Below, one piece after another: positions 14,866-23,723 of a stretch of 64,000 bases of DNA (its first letter is position 1; every line of letters starts with the position of its first letter). The notes beneath the pieces are model-generated. The model was not told where the DNA came from, searched no databases, and saw only the letters and a program-made list of their open reading frames with translations. The translations under genes and the position numbers were made by a program. The stretch comes from RYN-133 sp963785425 (GTDB lineage: Bacteria; Actinomycetota; Actinomycetes; Mycobacteriales; Jatrophihabitantaceae), in contig CAWAVG010000002.1 of assembly GCA_963785425.1 (NCBI GenBank), forward strand, positions 186,001 through 250,000, given 5' to 3'.

Positions 14866-16743
14866 ATGACCGTCGTCCGTCGTGACGACCTTCGGAACGT
14901 TGCGATCGTCGCGCACGTCGACCACGGAAAGACGACGCTCGTCGACGCCATGCTGTGGCAGTCGGGCGCGTTCTCGCAGCACCAGGCCGACGAAGGGTCT
15001 GTCGCCGAACGCGTGATGGACTCGAACGACCTGGAGCGTGAGAAGGGCATCACGATCCTGGCCAAGAACACCGCCGTCGACTACACGTCGCCGGCCGGTG
15101 AGCGGGTCACGATCAACATCATCGACACCCCGGGCCACGCCGATTTCGGTGGCGAGGTCGAGCGCGGCCTGTCGATGGTCGACGGTGTCGTGCTGCTCGT
15201 CGACGCGTCCGAAGGACCTTTGCCGCAGACGCGGTTCGTGTTGCGCAAGGCGCTCGAGGCGAAGCTGCCCGTGATCCTCGTGATCAACAAGGTCGACCGT
15301 CCCGACGCGCGGATCGCAGAGGTCGTCGACGACACGTACGAACTGTTCCTCGATCTCGACGCGACCGAAGACCAGATCGACTTCCCGATCGTCTACGCGT
15401 CGGCGAAGGCCGGCCGCGCGTCGCTCACGCGGCCTGCGGACGGTGCGATGCCCGACGGTGCCGATCTGCAGGCGTTCTTCACCACGATCCTGTCGACGAT
15501 CCCGGCACCGTCCTACGACGATGCCGCGCCGTTGCAGGCACACGTGACCAACCTCGACGCGTCGCCGTACCTCGGTCGGCTTGCGCTGTGCCGCGTGCAC
15601 AACGGGACGATCCGCAAGGGCCAGCAGGTCGCGTGGTGCCGCGCGGACGGCTCGGTGCAACGCGTGAAGATCACCGAACTCTTGATGACGCACGCGCTCG
15701 AGCGGGTGCCGGCCGAATCGGCCGGGCCGGGCGACATCATCGCCATCGCGGGCATCGACGGGATCACGATCGGTGAGACGCTCGCCGACCCCGACGACCC
15801 CCGTCCGCTGCCGGTGATCACGATCGACGAACCGTCGATCTCGATGACGATCGGCATCAACACGTCCCCTCTCGCCGGCGTGTCCGGTTCGAAGCTGACG
15901 GCCCGGCAGGTGCTCAACCGTCTCGAGTCGGAGTTGGTCGGCAACGTGTCGATCCGCCTGCTGCCGACCGAGCGTCCCGACACATGGGAGGTGCAGGGTC
16001 GCGGCGAACTGCAACTCGCGATCCTGGTCGAGATCATGCGACGCGAAGGCTTCGAGATCACCGTCGGCAAGCCGCAGGTCGTCACGCGCACGATTGATGG
16101 CAAGCTCTACGAGCCGATGGAGCGCATGACGATCGATGCGCCCGCCGAGTACCAGGGTGTCGTCATCCAGTTGCTCGCGTTGCGCAAGGGGCGTCTGGAG
16201 CAGATGGTCGACCACGGCACCGGTTGGATCCGCATGGAGTATCTGGTGCCGGCGCGTGGCCTGATCGGCTTCCGCACCGAGTTCCTGACCGAGACGCGCG
16301 GCACCGGGCTGCTGCACCACATCCACGAGGGTTACGAGCCGTGGGCCGGTGACATCCGCACTCGCCCGTCCGGCTCGCTCGTCGCCGACCGCCGCGGCGC
16401 CACGACCGGCTTCGCGCTGGCCAACCTGCAGGAGCGCGGCACGATGTTCGTCGGCCCGGGCACCGAGGTGTACGAGGGCATGATCGTCGGCGAGAACTCG
16501 CGCTCGGACGACATGGACGTGAATCCGACCAAGGAGAAGAAGCTCACCAACATGCGCCAGTCCTCGGGCGACGTGCTGGTGCCGCTGATCCCCCACCGGG
16601 TGCTGTCCCTGGAGCAGGCGCTGGAGTTCTGCCGCGACGACGAGTGCGTCGAGGTGACGCCGGGCGCGGTGCGGTTGCGCAAGGTGTTGCTCACCGCCGA
16701 GGCCCGCGCCAAGAACCGCGCCCACGCCAAGCGCGGCACCTGA
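14866..16743 (+). CDS. typA: Ribosome-associated translational GTPase TypA/BipA
   Basis: 625 residues. The GTPase domain carries AHVDHGKTTL (P-loop), DTPGHADF (G3) and NKVDRPDAR (G4). Domain II, EF-G-like domains III and V and the C-terminal TypA-specific domain follow. It acts on the 70S ribosome under stress. ATG at 14866 follows AGGAG by 6 bases, 29 bases after the helicase stop. A perfect 30-bp hairpin lies 10 bases downstream. The neighbourhood of typA, peptide ABC genes, mshB and fdxA recurs in other actinobacteria. Confidence 0.95.
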   Translation: MTVVRRDDLRNVAIVAHVDHGKTTLVDAMLWQSGAFSQHQADEGSVAERVMDSNDLEREKGITILAKNTAVDYTSPAGERVTINIIDTPGHADFGGEVERGLSMVDGVVLLVDASEGPLPQTRFVLRKALEAKLPVILVINKVDRPDARIAEVVDDTYELFLDLDATEDQIDFPIVYASAKAGRASLTRPADGAMPDGADLQAFFTTILSTIPAPSYDDAAPLQAHVTNLDASPYLGRLALCRVHNGTIRKGQQVAWCRADGSVQRVKITELLMTHALERVPAESAGPGDIIAIAGIDGITIGETLADPDDPRPLPVITIDEPSISMTIGINTSPLAGVSGSKLTARQVLNRLESELVGNVSIRLLPTERPDTWEVQGRGELQLAILVEIMRREGFEITVGKPQVVTRTIDGKLYEPMERMTIDAPAEYQGVVIQLLALRKGRLEQMVDHGTGWIRMEYLVPARGLIGFRTEFLTETRGTGLLHHIHEGYEPWAGDIRTRPSGSLVADRRGATTGFALANLQERGTMFVGPGTEVYEGMIVGENSRSDDMDVNPTKEKKLTNMRQSSGDVLVPLIPHRVLSLEQALEFCRDDECVEVTPGAVRLRKVLLTAEARAKNRAHAKRGT

Positions 16744-16753
16744 CCCGCTCGTA

Positions 16754-16818
16754 CCGACTTTGACCCTCTAACGGCTGTGATCGCGGACCGATCACAGCCG
16801 TTAGAGGGTCAAAGTCGG
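16754..16818. repeat. Perfect 30-bp inverted repeat (5-base loop) after typA
   Basis: Positions 16754-16783 pair without mismatch with 16789-16818, loop CGGAC. The right arm contains the stop codon and last five codons of the minus-strand nuclease-like gene. A second copy of the right arm (29 of 30 bases identical) lies at 17866-17895. It is long for a terminator and has no U-tract. It could act as a bidirectional terminator between convergent genes, but its reuse on both sides of one gene suggests a REP-like repeat family. Confidence 0.8.
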
Positions 16819-17787
16819 GTTCAGGACGGTCCACCGCCGCTCGGTTGCCGGGCGGCGTCGTCCCGTCCGGAAGGCGTTGCTCAGACGGTGGACGACCGAG
16901 CCGAAGTCGGCCAGGTCGGATGTCATCCAACGCACGACGACCAGCCCCAGCCGCTCGAGTGCTTCCTGTCGGATCTTCTCCCTGTGCAGCGGATTGGGGT
17001 CGTCCGCATCGGCGCCGTACTTCATCAGCCCGTCCGCTTCGCCGACCACCCCGAATCTGTCCCAGTAGAAGTCGACACGCGCCACGGGACGACCGTCGGC
17101 GTCGCCGATCAGTTGTTGCGGCTCCGGCTCGGCCACTCCGTAATCGCGGAGCTTGAGCCGGCTCAGCGATTCGAGTACGGACTCGCTGCGTCCATCTCCT
17201 GCAGCGACTGCTACCCGCGCAGCGCGCACGCCGGGCCATCGGTAGCAGTGGTCCAACGTCGCGTGCAGGTCGTCCACGGTCACCAGGTGGTGGTGCAGCG
17301 CGTAGTCGAGCGGGACCACGCCCGCCGCGATGCCGTGCTCACGAGCCATGTCGACGACCGTCCGCGCGACGTCCAGGCATGGCGCGGCACCTACAGGAAG
17401 CGTGAGCTCGCCGCTCGTCGTGCGATGGACATGCACCCCGTCGACGGCACCGGTGTGCCAGGGAACCACGCTGACGCAGGGACTTGCCGGGGTAAACGCG
17501 AGCGGCAGCCGATGCAGAACCGCGGCGGTCGAATGCGATGCCATCGCACCCGGAACCATCAATGCCGCAGCGACCGCCGGCGCTGCGTGCAACCACCGAC
17601 CGTGCTCGTACGGATTCTCGTCAATCGGCGCCGTCACCTGGTAGGCCCCGCGGCGCGGTTGCCTGAGGACTCCGGACCGCACAGCCCAACGAAGAGCCTG
17701 CCGAGTCCAGCCCTCGGAGGCCGCCTGACGACCGGTGAAGACGCCGCACTGGGCGACGGTGTGCTGTGGAAACGGACGCATGCGCAT
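16801..17787 (-). CDS. AbiEi/DUF559-like protein with predicted PD-(D/E)xK nuclease-type C-terminus
   Basis: About 328 residues from ATG at 17787; a GTG at 17835 inside the flanking repeat is an alternative. The N-terminus (GVFTGRQAASEGW through RRGAYQV) resembles the winged-helix domain of AbiEi-type antitoxins. The C-terminus has E(SVLES), VDFYWD and GEADGLMKY around residues 204-256, followed by REKIRQ and VVVRW, as in DUF559/Vsr-like nuclease folds. Many actinobacterial genomes carry multiple such genes of unknown function. It is bracketed by copies of one palindromic repeat, and its TAA stop lies inside one of them. This suggests movement as a unit with the repeat; no partner toxin gene is adjacent. 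Confidence 0.75.
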   Translation of the reverse strand: MRMRPFPQHTVAQCGVFTGRQAASEGWTRQALRWAVRSGVLRQPRRGAYQVTAPIDENPYEHGRWLHAAPAVAAALMVPGAMASHSTAAVLHRLPLAFTPASPCVSVVPWHTGAVDGVHVHRTTSGELTLPVGAAPCLDVARTVVDMAREHGIAAGVVPLDYALHHHLVTVDDLHATLDHCYRWPGVRAARVAVAAGDGRSESVLESLSRLKLRDYGVAEPEPQQLIGDADGRPVARVDFYWDRFGVVGEADGLMKYGADADDPNPLHREKIRQEALERLGLVVVRWMTSDLADFGSVVHRLSNAFRTGRRRPATERRWTVLNPTLTL

Positions 17788-17831
17788 CACCGTGCGGCAC
17801 GCCGGCAGCGGATTCCGGGTTATCCACAACT

Positions 17832-17895
17832 CCACTTTGACCTTCTATTGGCTGCTGGTGGACGCCGATCGCAGCCGTTAGAGGGTCAAAGTCGG
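17832..17895. repeat. Degenerate copy of the palindromic repeat upstream of the nuclease-like gene
   Basis: The right arm 17866-17895 matches the repeat at 16789-16818 in 29 of 30 bases. The left arm (about 17832-17855) is recognisable but has several substitutions, so the stem is imperfect. It lies between the nuclease-like gene and the next transaminase, ending four bases before its -10-like TAGGGT (17899-17904). Confidence 0.75.
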
Positions 17896-17911
17896 ATATA
17901 GGGTCGGGTAC

Positions 17912-19057
17912 GTGCGGGTAGATGGAGCGCTCGTCGAGCGGATGCGGGGGTTCGGGACGACGATCTTCGCCGAGATGTCGGCGCTCGCGGTGCGCACGGG
18001 CAGCGTCAACCTCGGCCAGGGTTTCCCCGACACGGACGGGCCGAGCGAGCTGCTCGAGGCCGCGGTGCGCGCGATCCGCACCGGCCACAACCAGTACCCG
18101 CCCGGCCCAGGCGTCCCCGAACTGCGCACCGCGATCGCCGCACACCAGCAACGCCACTACGGCCTGGCCTACGACGCCGACACCGAGGTGCTCGTCACCG
18201 CCGGAGCCACCGAAGCGATCGCCGCGAGCCTGCTCGCCCTCGCCGGGCCCGGCGACGAGGTCGTCGTGTTCGAGCCGTACTTCGACTCGTACACCGCCTG
18301 CATCGCGCTCGGCGGAGCGACCCGTCGTGTCGTCACGCTGCACCGCGACGGCGAAGAGTGGACGTTCGACTCCGCCGCCCTCGCCGCAGCGATCACGCCG
18401 CGCACCAAGGCGATCCTGCTGAACACACCGCACAATCCGACGGGCAAGGTGTTCACCGCCGACGAGCTCGAGGTCGTCGCGGACCTTGCGCGCGCCCACG
18501 ATCTCGTCGTCATCTGCGACGAGGTGTACGAGCACTTGACCTTCGACGGACGCACCCACGTCCCGCTCGCGACCCTGACCGGAATGCGCGATCGCACGGT
18601 GACGATCTCGAGCGCGGGCAAGACGTTCAGCGTCACCGGCTGGAAGATCGGCTGGGTGTGCGCACCGCCGCATCTGCTGTCGGCAGTGCGCACGGTCAAG
18701 CAGTTCCTCACCTACGTGAACGGCGCACCCTTCCAGCCCGCCGTCGCCGAGGCACTGGGCACCGTGCCGCACGGCATCGCCGCACACCTCGAACAGCAAC
18801 GCGATCTGCTCTGCGACGGTCTCGCGCAGCTCGGCTTCGACGTGGTGCGCCCGCAGGCGACCTACTTCGCCACCGTGGACGTCGGACGCGACGCCGTCGA
18901 ATTCTGCCGCGAGCTGCCCGCAAGGGCCGGCGTCGTCGCCATACCGAGCAGCGTGTTCTACGACTCCGGCGCAGGCGATCACTTCGTCCGCTTCGCCTTC
19001 TGCAAACGCCCCGAGGTGCTGCAGGAAGCGCTCACCAGGTTGAAGGAGCTGTCATGA
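17912..19057 (+). CDS. Class I/II PLP aminotransferase, glutamine/methionine transaminase-like
   Basis: 381 residues. Fold-type I aminotransferase with NLGQGFPDTDGP near the N-terminus, LNTPHNPTGKVF, and the PLP lysine in SSAGKTFSVTGWKIGW near residue 235. This sequence type groups with YbdL/KAT/GTK enzymes, some of which have been annotated DapC in mycobacteria. GTG at 17912 has TAGGGT seven bases upstream (leaderless pattern). It overlaps the following omega-amidase-like gene (ATGA), so a glutamine transaminase function with alpha-ketoglutaramate removal is the best reading. A different dapC lies at 48.6 kb. Confidence 0.85.
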   Translation: MRVDGALVERMRGFGTTIFAEMSALAVRTGSVNLGQGFPDTDGPSELLEAAVRAIRTGHNQYPPGPGVPELRTAIAAHQQRHYGLAYDADTEVLVTAGATEAIAASLLALAGPGDEVVVFEPYFDSYTACIALGGATRRVVTLHRDGEEWTFDSAALAAAITPRTKAILLNTPHNPTGKVFTADELEVVADLARAHDLVVICDEVYEHLTFDGRTHVPLATLTGMRDRTVTISSAGKTFSVTGWKIGWVCAPPHLLSAVRTVKQFLTYVNGAPFQPAVAEALGTVPHGIAAHLEQQRDLLCDGLAQLGFDVVRPQATYFATVDVGRDAVEFCRELPARAGVVAIPSSVFYDSGAGDHFVRFAFCKRPEVLQEALTRLKELS

Positions 19058-19839
19058 AGGTCGCGCTCGTCCAGCACGACATCGTCTGGGAGGACGCCGA
19101 GGCAACGCGCGAGCACGTGCGCCCGATGATCGCGAAGGCCGCTGCCGACGGCGCAAGGCTGATCGTGCTCGCCGAGATGTTCGCGACCGGTTTCTCGATG
19201 CAGCCCGAGCGCATCGCCGAGGACGAGGGCGGCCCGAGCGAGCAGTTCCTCGCCCAGCAGGCGGCCGAGCACGACGCGTACCTCGTCGGCTCGCTCGCGC
19301 AACGCGGCACCGACGGCAAATACCGCAACAACGCGATCGTGGCAATGCCCGACGGACGCGTGCAGCGCTACGCGAAAATCCACCCGTTCGGTTACGCGGG
19401 GGAGGACAAGCACTACACCGCCGGAGATCGGTTCTTGACGCTCGACATCGATTCGTTCCGAATGTCGGTTTTCGTCTGTTATGACCTGCGGTTCGCGGAC
19501 GAGTTCTGGGCTCTCGCCGACGACACGGACGCCTACGTCGTAGTGGCGAACTGGCCCGAACCCCGCCGCGAGCACTGGCAGGTCCTGCTCCGCGCACGCG
19601 CCATCGAGAACCAGGCCTACGTCATCGGTGTGAACCGCGTGGGGACGGTCAAAGACCTTGCGCATGCGGGTGATTCGGCAGTCATCGACCCGCTCGGCAG
19701 GGTGGTCGCGCAGTGCCCGCCGGGGGAGGCGGTGGTGAGCGCCGACATAGACACGGCTACCGTGTCGCACACGCGCAGCACGCTGCCGTTCCTCCGGGAC
19801 CGGCGCGCGGGGACACGAAGCACGATTTCGAGCAGCTAG
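19054..19839 (+). CDS. Carbon-nitrogen hydrolase, omega-amidase (YafV/NIT2) type
   Basis: 261 residues. The nitrilase-family triad is present: Glu in VLAEMFATGF, Lys in YAKIHPF and Cys in VCYDLRFADEFW. The last motif and WPEPRREHW are typical of omega-amidases, which hydrolyse alpha-ketoglutaramate or alpha-ketosuccinamate produced when glutamine or asparagine serve as amino donors. ATG overlaps the stop of the upstream aminotransferase, giving a coupled pair equivalent to YbdL-YafV. A poorly conserved Arg/Ser-rich tail follows position 240. Confidence 0.88.
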   Translation: MKVALVQHDIVWEDAEATREHVRPMIAKAAADGARLIVLAEMFATGFSMQPERIAEDEGGPSEQFLAQQAAEHDAYLVGSLAQRGTDGKYRNNAIVAMPDGRVQRYAKIHPFGYAGEDKHYTAGDRFLTLDIDSFRMSVFVCYDLRFADEFWALADDTDAYVVVANWPEPRREHWQVLLRARAIENQAYVIGVNRVGTVKDLAHAGDSAVIDPLGRVVAQCPPGEAVVSADIDTATVSHTRSTLPFLRDRRAGTRSTISSS

Positions 19840-19981
19840 CGACACGCCCGAATCTCACCCGTATCAACTCTTGGTAACGATCAGTGGGCTGTCTTGCCAC
19901 GAGCAAGCGACACAGACTTGAGTTCGACAATGGCCCGCCGTCAGATCGTCGGCGGACAGCATCACAGGAGGTCACTCACCA

Positions 19982-21724
19982 GTGAAGGTCCAAAAGGGAA
20001 GAGCGCTGGTCGCCGCAGCGGCCGCGATCCTGTTGGGGCTCACCGCCTGCTCCACGAGCAGCGGCGGCGGCACCAGCTCGAGCGGCGCGACAGCCGGCAC
20101 CGAGGGCAGCGGCGCGATGAGCGACTGCGCCACCAAGTCGACGACGTGTAACAGCGGCACGACCAAGCAGGGTGGCAACCTCACGTACGTCCTCGAGAAG
20201 ACCATCCCGGGGTGGAACCAGATCTACTCGCCCTCGAACGTGTTCGAGGTCGCCGAGGTCGAGGACGGCATCCTCCCCGGTGTGTTCCTGGGCGGCTCCG
20301 ACCTGAAGCCCTTCCTGAACACCAACCTCATGACCTCTGCCGAGCAGACCAAGACCAGCCCGCAGACACTCGTCTACAAGATCAAGCCCAACGCCGTCTG
20401 GAGCGACGGATCGCCGATCAACTTCGACGACTTCAAGTACCTGAAGGACGTCAGCGACGGCACCACCTGCGCGAAGTGCGGTGCCTCGAGCTCGGCCGGC
20501 TACAACCAGATCGCTTCGATCACGGGCTCCGACGGCGGCAAGACCGTCACCGTCGTCATGAAGCAGCCGTTCGCCGACTGGCAGGTCATGTTCGGCGCGC
20601 TGCTGCCGGCCCACGTCGCTGCTCAGCACGGCGGCACCAGTGACGCGACGGGCCTCAACACCTCCTTCCAGTGGTTCGACAAGAACGTGCCCAACTACTC
20701 CGGCGGGCCGTACATCATCTCGAACTACCAGAAGGACACCTCGATCCAGGAGACGCCGAACCCGAAGTGGTACGGCACTCCGAAGCCCAGCCTCGACAAG
20801 CTGACCTTCCAGATCATCACCGACCAGACGCAGGAACCGACCGCGCTGCAGAACAAGGAAGTCAACGCGATCTACCCGCAGCCCAACCAGGACCTGGTCG
20901 ACCAGGTCAAGAAGATCCAGGGTGTGCAGTACTACCTGGGCAAGGGTCTGGTCTGGGAGCACTTCGAGTTCAACGAGAAGAACCAGTTCCTGTCCGACAA
21001 GGTGCTGCGTACCGCGATCTACACCGCGATCGACCGTCAGGCGATCATCGCTCGCACCATCGGTACGTTCGTCAACGGCGCACAGCCGCTGAACAACCAC
21101 ATCTACGTGCCGGGCCAGCCCGGGTACCAGGACAACGTGACCGCGACCAAGCAGGGTTCCGGTGACGTCAGCGCGGCGAAGGACATGCTCACGAAGGCCG
21201 GCTACACCGGTGTGGGCTCGGACCTGAAGACCAAGGACGGCAAGCCGGTCACGATCCGGTGCACCTACTCCGAGGGCAACACCAACCGCCAGACCGAGTG
21301 CGAGGTCGTGCAGAACACCCTCAAGCAGCTGGGTATCACGGTCACGCTGAAGACGAGTTCGGACCTGTCCGAGCTCGGTAACGGCAACTACGACATGATC
21401 GTGTTCGCCTGGGTTGGTGCTCCGTTCGTCGTCGCCGGTGCCCAGCAGATCTACGAGCTCAAGGGTGGTGCCGACTACGGCGCGAACAACGACCCGCAGG
21501 TCGAGAAGCTGATCAACCAGGCCTCTCAGTCGACGGATCAGGCCCAGGTGCAGAAGCTCATGAACCAGGCGGACGTCCTGCTCACCAAGGACGCCTACGA
21601 ACTGCCGCTGTACCAGAAGCCGACGTTCCTCGCCGCGTACGACAACGTCGTGAACATCCGCGACAACGCGACGAGCTCCGGCCCGCCGGTGAACGTCCAG
21701 GACTGGGGCTTCAAGGCTTCCTGA
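19982..21724 (+). CDS. dppA: Oligopeptide ABC transporter substrate-binding lipoprotein (family 5)
   Basis: 580 residues. A lipoprotein signal peptide ends LLGLTAC with Cys23 as lipidation site. The mature protein begins with a Ser/Gly-rich linker, then an SBP_bac_5 fold (VWSDGSPINFDDFKY is the typical WSDGxPxxxxD signature). GTG start is preceded by AGGAGGTCACTCACCA. It is the first gene of a five-gene operon with two permeases and two ATPases. Position near typA and mshB matches the lpqW/oligopeptide clusters of other actinobacteria. Substrate probably di- or oligopeptides. Confidence 0.92.
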   Translation: MKVQKGRALVAAAAAILLGLTACSTSSGGGTSSSGATAGTEGSGAMSDCATKSTTCNSGTTKQGGNLTYVLEKTIPGWNQIYSPSNVFEVAEVEDGILPGVFLGGSDLKPFLNTNLMTSAEQTKTSPQTLVYKIKPNAVWSDGSPINFDDFKYLKDVSDGTTCAKCGASSSAGYNQIASITGSDGGKTVTVVMKQPFADWQVMFGALLPAHVAAQHGGTSDATGLNTSFQWFDKNVPNYSGGPYIISNYQKDTSIQETPNPKWYGTPKPSLDKLTFQIITDQTQEPTALQNKEVNAIYPQPNQDLVDQVKKIQGVQYYLGKGLVWEHFEFNEKNQFLSDKVLRTAIYTAIDRQAIIARTIGTFVNGAQPLNNHIYVPGQPGYQDNVTATKQGSGDVSAAKDMLTKAGYTGVGSDLKTKDGKPVTIRCTYSEGNTNRQTECEVVQNTLKQLGITVTLKTSSDLSELGNGNYDMIVFAWVGAPFVVAGAQQIYELKGGADYGANNDPQVEKLINQASQSTDQAQVQKLMNQADVLLTKDAYELPLYQKPTFLAAYDNVVNIRDNATSSGPPVNVQDWGFKAS

Positions 21725-21728
21725 GCCA

Positions 21729-21803
21729 CCCCAGCCCGAAAGGTCTAGGCTGGGGCGACCCGGCTACCTCGTCGGTCCCCGGGGAGCAACCGCTCCCCGG
21801 GGA
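21729..21803 (+). terminator. Two tandem stem-loops between binding-protein and permease genes
   Basis: First: CCCCAGCC (21729-21736) with GGCTGGGG (21748-21755), 11-base loop. Second: TCCCCGGGGAGC (21776-21787) with GCTCCCCGGGGA (21792-21803), loop AACC, a perfect 12-bp stem. No U-tract. Their place between the first and second gene of an ABC operon suggests partial termination or 3' protection giving more binding protein than permease. Confidence 0.6.
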
Positions 21804-21832
21804 TCGAGCGGATTCGGAGGTCAACGTCACCC

Positions 21833-22798
21833 ATGTTGGTATTCGTTATCCGGAGACTGTTGATCTCCATCCCGGTACTCATCGCATCGACGGTGCTGAC
21901 GTTCGTCATCGTGAAGTTCTCCGGTGACCCGCTGCAGTACCTGAAGGGGCGGCATCCGCTTCCTCCCCAATCCCTCATCGACAGCGAGACCCACCGCCTG
22001 TGGCTCGACCGCCCATGGTTGGCGCAGTACTGGCACTGGATCTCGAACATCGTGTTGCACTGGAACTTCGGTGAACCGGTGCAGGGGCACGACAACGTGC
22101 GCAGCGACGTGTTCAGTGCGCTGTGGGTGACGACGCGACTGGTGCTGTGCGTCGTCGTCATCGCGCTGATCCTCGCCATCCTCACCGGTGTGCTGAGCGC
22201 AGTCCGCCAGTACAGCGTGCTCGACTACTCGAGCACGTTGCTGAGCTTCGTGTTCTTGTCGATGCCCACGTTCTGGCTGGCGCTGCTGCTGAAGCAGGGC
22301 GGGGTGTGGTTCAACGACAAGGTCGGCAGCCAGGTGTTCCTCACCCTGTACGAGCCGCAGTCGTGGACGAGCCCGCACTACCTGCTCGCGCAGTTGCTGC
22401 TACCGGTGATCACGCTCGGACTGGTGTCCTACGCCTCGTGGTCTCGGTTCACCCGCGCATCGATGCTCGAGGTGCTCAACAGCGACTACGTGCGCCTGGC
22501 CCGCGCCAAGGGGCTGAGCCCGCGGCGGGTGCTGGTGCGCCACGCACTGCGCACGGCGTTGATCCCGTTGACGACGGTCACCGCGCTGGACGCGGCCGCG
22601 CTGCTCGGCGGCGCGATCGTGACGGAGTTCGTTTTCCAGTGGCACGGCATGGGCAACCTCTTCATCAAGGCGCTGCAGAACATCGACTTCAACGTGATGC
22701 TCGGCTGGCTGCTCGTGACCGCCGCCATCGTGATTCTGTTCAACTTGGTCGCCGACATCCTCTACGGCGTTCTCGACCCGAGGATCCGCCATGCTTGA
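21833..22798 (+). CDS. dppB: Oligopeptide ABC transporter permease, DppB type
   Basis: 321 residues with six membrane helices. The first helix VIRRLLISIPVLIASTVLTFVIV-like start is typical of DppB. The EAA loop reads SDYVRLARAKGLSPRRVLVRH, which contacts the ATPases. ATG at 21833 follows CGGAGG by 10-12 bases. The end overlaps dppC by 8 bases. A large periplasmic segment (about residues 35-95) separates helices 1 and 2, as usual for the family. Confidence 0.93.
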   Translation: MLVFVIRRLLISIPVLIASTVLTFVIVKFSGDPLQYLKGRHPLPPQSLIDSETHRLWLDRPWLAQYWHWISNIVLHWNFGEPVQGHDNVRSDVFSALWVTTRLVLCVVVIALILAILTGVLSAVRQYSVLDYSSTLLSFVFLSMPTFWLALLLKQGGVWFNDKVGSQVFLTLYEPQSWTSPHYLLAQLLLPVITLGLVSYASWSRFTRASMLEVLNSDYVRLARAKGLSPRRVLVRHALRTALIPLTTVTALDAAALLGGAIVTEFVFQWHGMGNLFIKALQNIDFNVMLGWLLVTAAIVILFNLVADILYGVLDPRIRHA

Positions 22799-23723
22799 GA
22801 TCAACGAGCAGACTGCCACCGGTACGGAACAGCGGCCGGAGGGCGGGCGCCGCGAGCGCGAGTTCACCGTCAAGGAACGCAGCCAGTGGAGCCAGGCCGC
22901 CCGCCGGTTCCTCAAGCACCGCCTCGCGACCGTCAGCCTCGTGGTGTTCATCCTGTTGCTGCTGTTCGCGTTCGTCGGGCCGATCTTCTGGAAGTACTCC
23001 TATCTGCACTACACCAACGACATCGACCAGCCGCCGAACCCGACGCACCCGTTCGGCACGGACGAGACCGGCTTCGACGAGGTCGCGTTGGTCATGCGTG
23101 GCACCCAGCAGTCGCTGAAGGTGTCGTTCATGATCGCGTTCATCGGGACCGGCGCCGGAGCGGTGTGGGGCATCGTGGCCGGCTACTTCGGTCGCTGGGT
23201 CGACTCCGGGCTGATGCGCCTCGCCGACCTGATCCTGACGATCCCGGCACTGGCGCTGGCCGCGGCGCTGGCACGCAACGGCAGCGGCACTCTCACCCTG
23301 ATCGGTCTGGTGCTGGCCGCGGTGTCGGCCCCGTACGTCGCCCGCGTGGTGCGCGGTGTCGTGCTCTCACTGCGAGAGCGCGAGTTCATCGAGGCGTCGC
23401 GAGCACTAGGTGCGTCGAACCTGCGGATCATGTTCCGGCACCTGCTGCCGAACACCCTTGCGGTGCTCATCGTCAACGCCACCCTGCTGGTGGCGGCGGG
23501 CATCCTGCTCGAGACCGCGCTGTCGTTCGTGGGCTTCGGCATCCAGTCGCCCGACACCTCGCTGGGCCTGTTGATCACCAACGAGAAGGGTGCCGTCGAC
23601 ACGCGGCCGTGGTTGTTCTACTTCCCGGGCCTGTTCATCATCTTGATCGCGCTCACCGTCAACTTCATCGGTGACGGACTTCGTGACGCCCTGGACCCCC
23701 GGCAGACGAGAGAGAGACGATGA
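22791..23723 (+). CDS. dppC: Oligopeptide ABC transporter permease, DppC type
   Basis: 310 residues. A charged cytoplasmic N-terminus of about 40 residues is followed by six helices. HPFGTDETGFDEVALVMRG is the DppC-type periplasmic signature, and EFIEASRALGASNLRIMFRH is the EAA loop. The ATG lies within the end of dppB and the stop overlaps the dppD start (ATGA), so the genes are translationally coupled. It pairs with DppB to form the channel. Confidence 0.93.
   Translation: MLEINEQTATGTEQRPEGGRREREFTVKERSQWSQAARRFLKHRLATVSLVVFILLLLFAFVGPIFWKYSYLHYTNDIDQPPNPTHPFGTDETGFDEVALVMRGTQQSLKVSFMIAFIGTGAGAVWGIVAGYFGRWVDSGLMRLADLILTIPALALAAALARNGSGTLTLIGLVLAAVSAPYVARVVRGVVLSLREREFIEASRALGASNLRIMFRHLLPNTLAVLIVNATLLVAAGILLETALSFVGFGIQSPDTSLGLLITNEKGAVDTRPWLFYFPGLFIILIALTVNFIGDGLRDALDPRQTRERR

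Noticed and set aside
14827..16725. Long open frame antisense to typA (and similar ones antisense to the molybdoenzyme at 8255-10246 and to glgC at 40810-42540)
   Set aside because: High-GC codon bias creates long antisense frames; composition is Arg/Asp/Gly-rich with no family motif, while the opposite strand encodes clear proteins.
16754..16818. Simple transcription terminator interpretation of the 30-bp palindrome
   Set aside because: A terminating effect is possible, but the near-identical second arm upstream of the neighbouring gene and the length of the stem are better explained by a repeat family.
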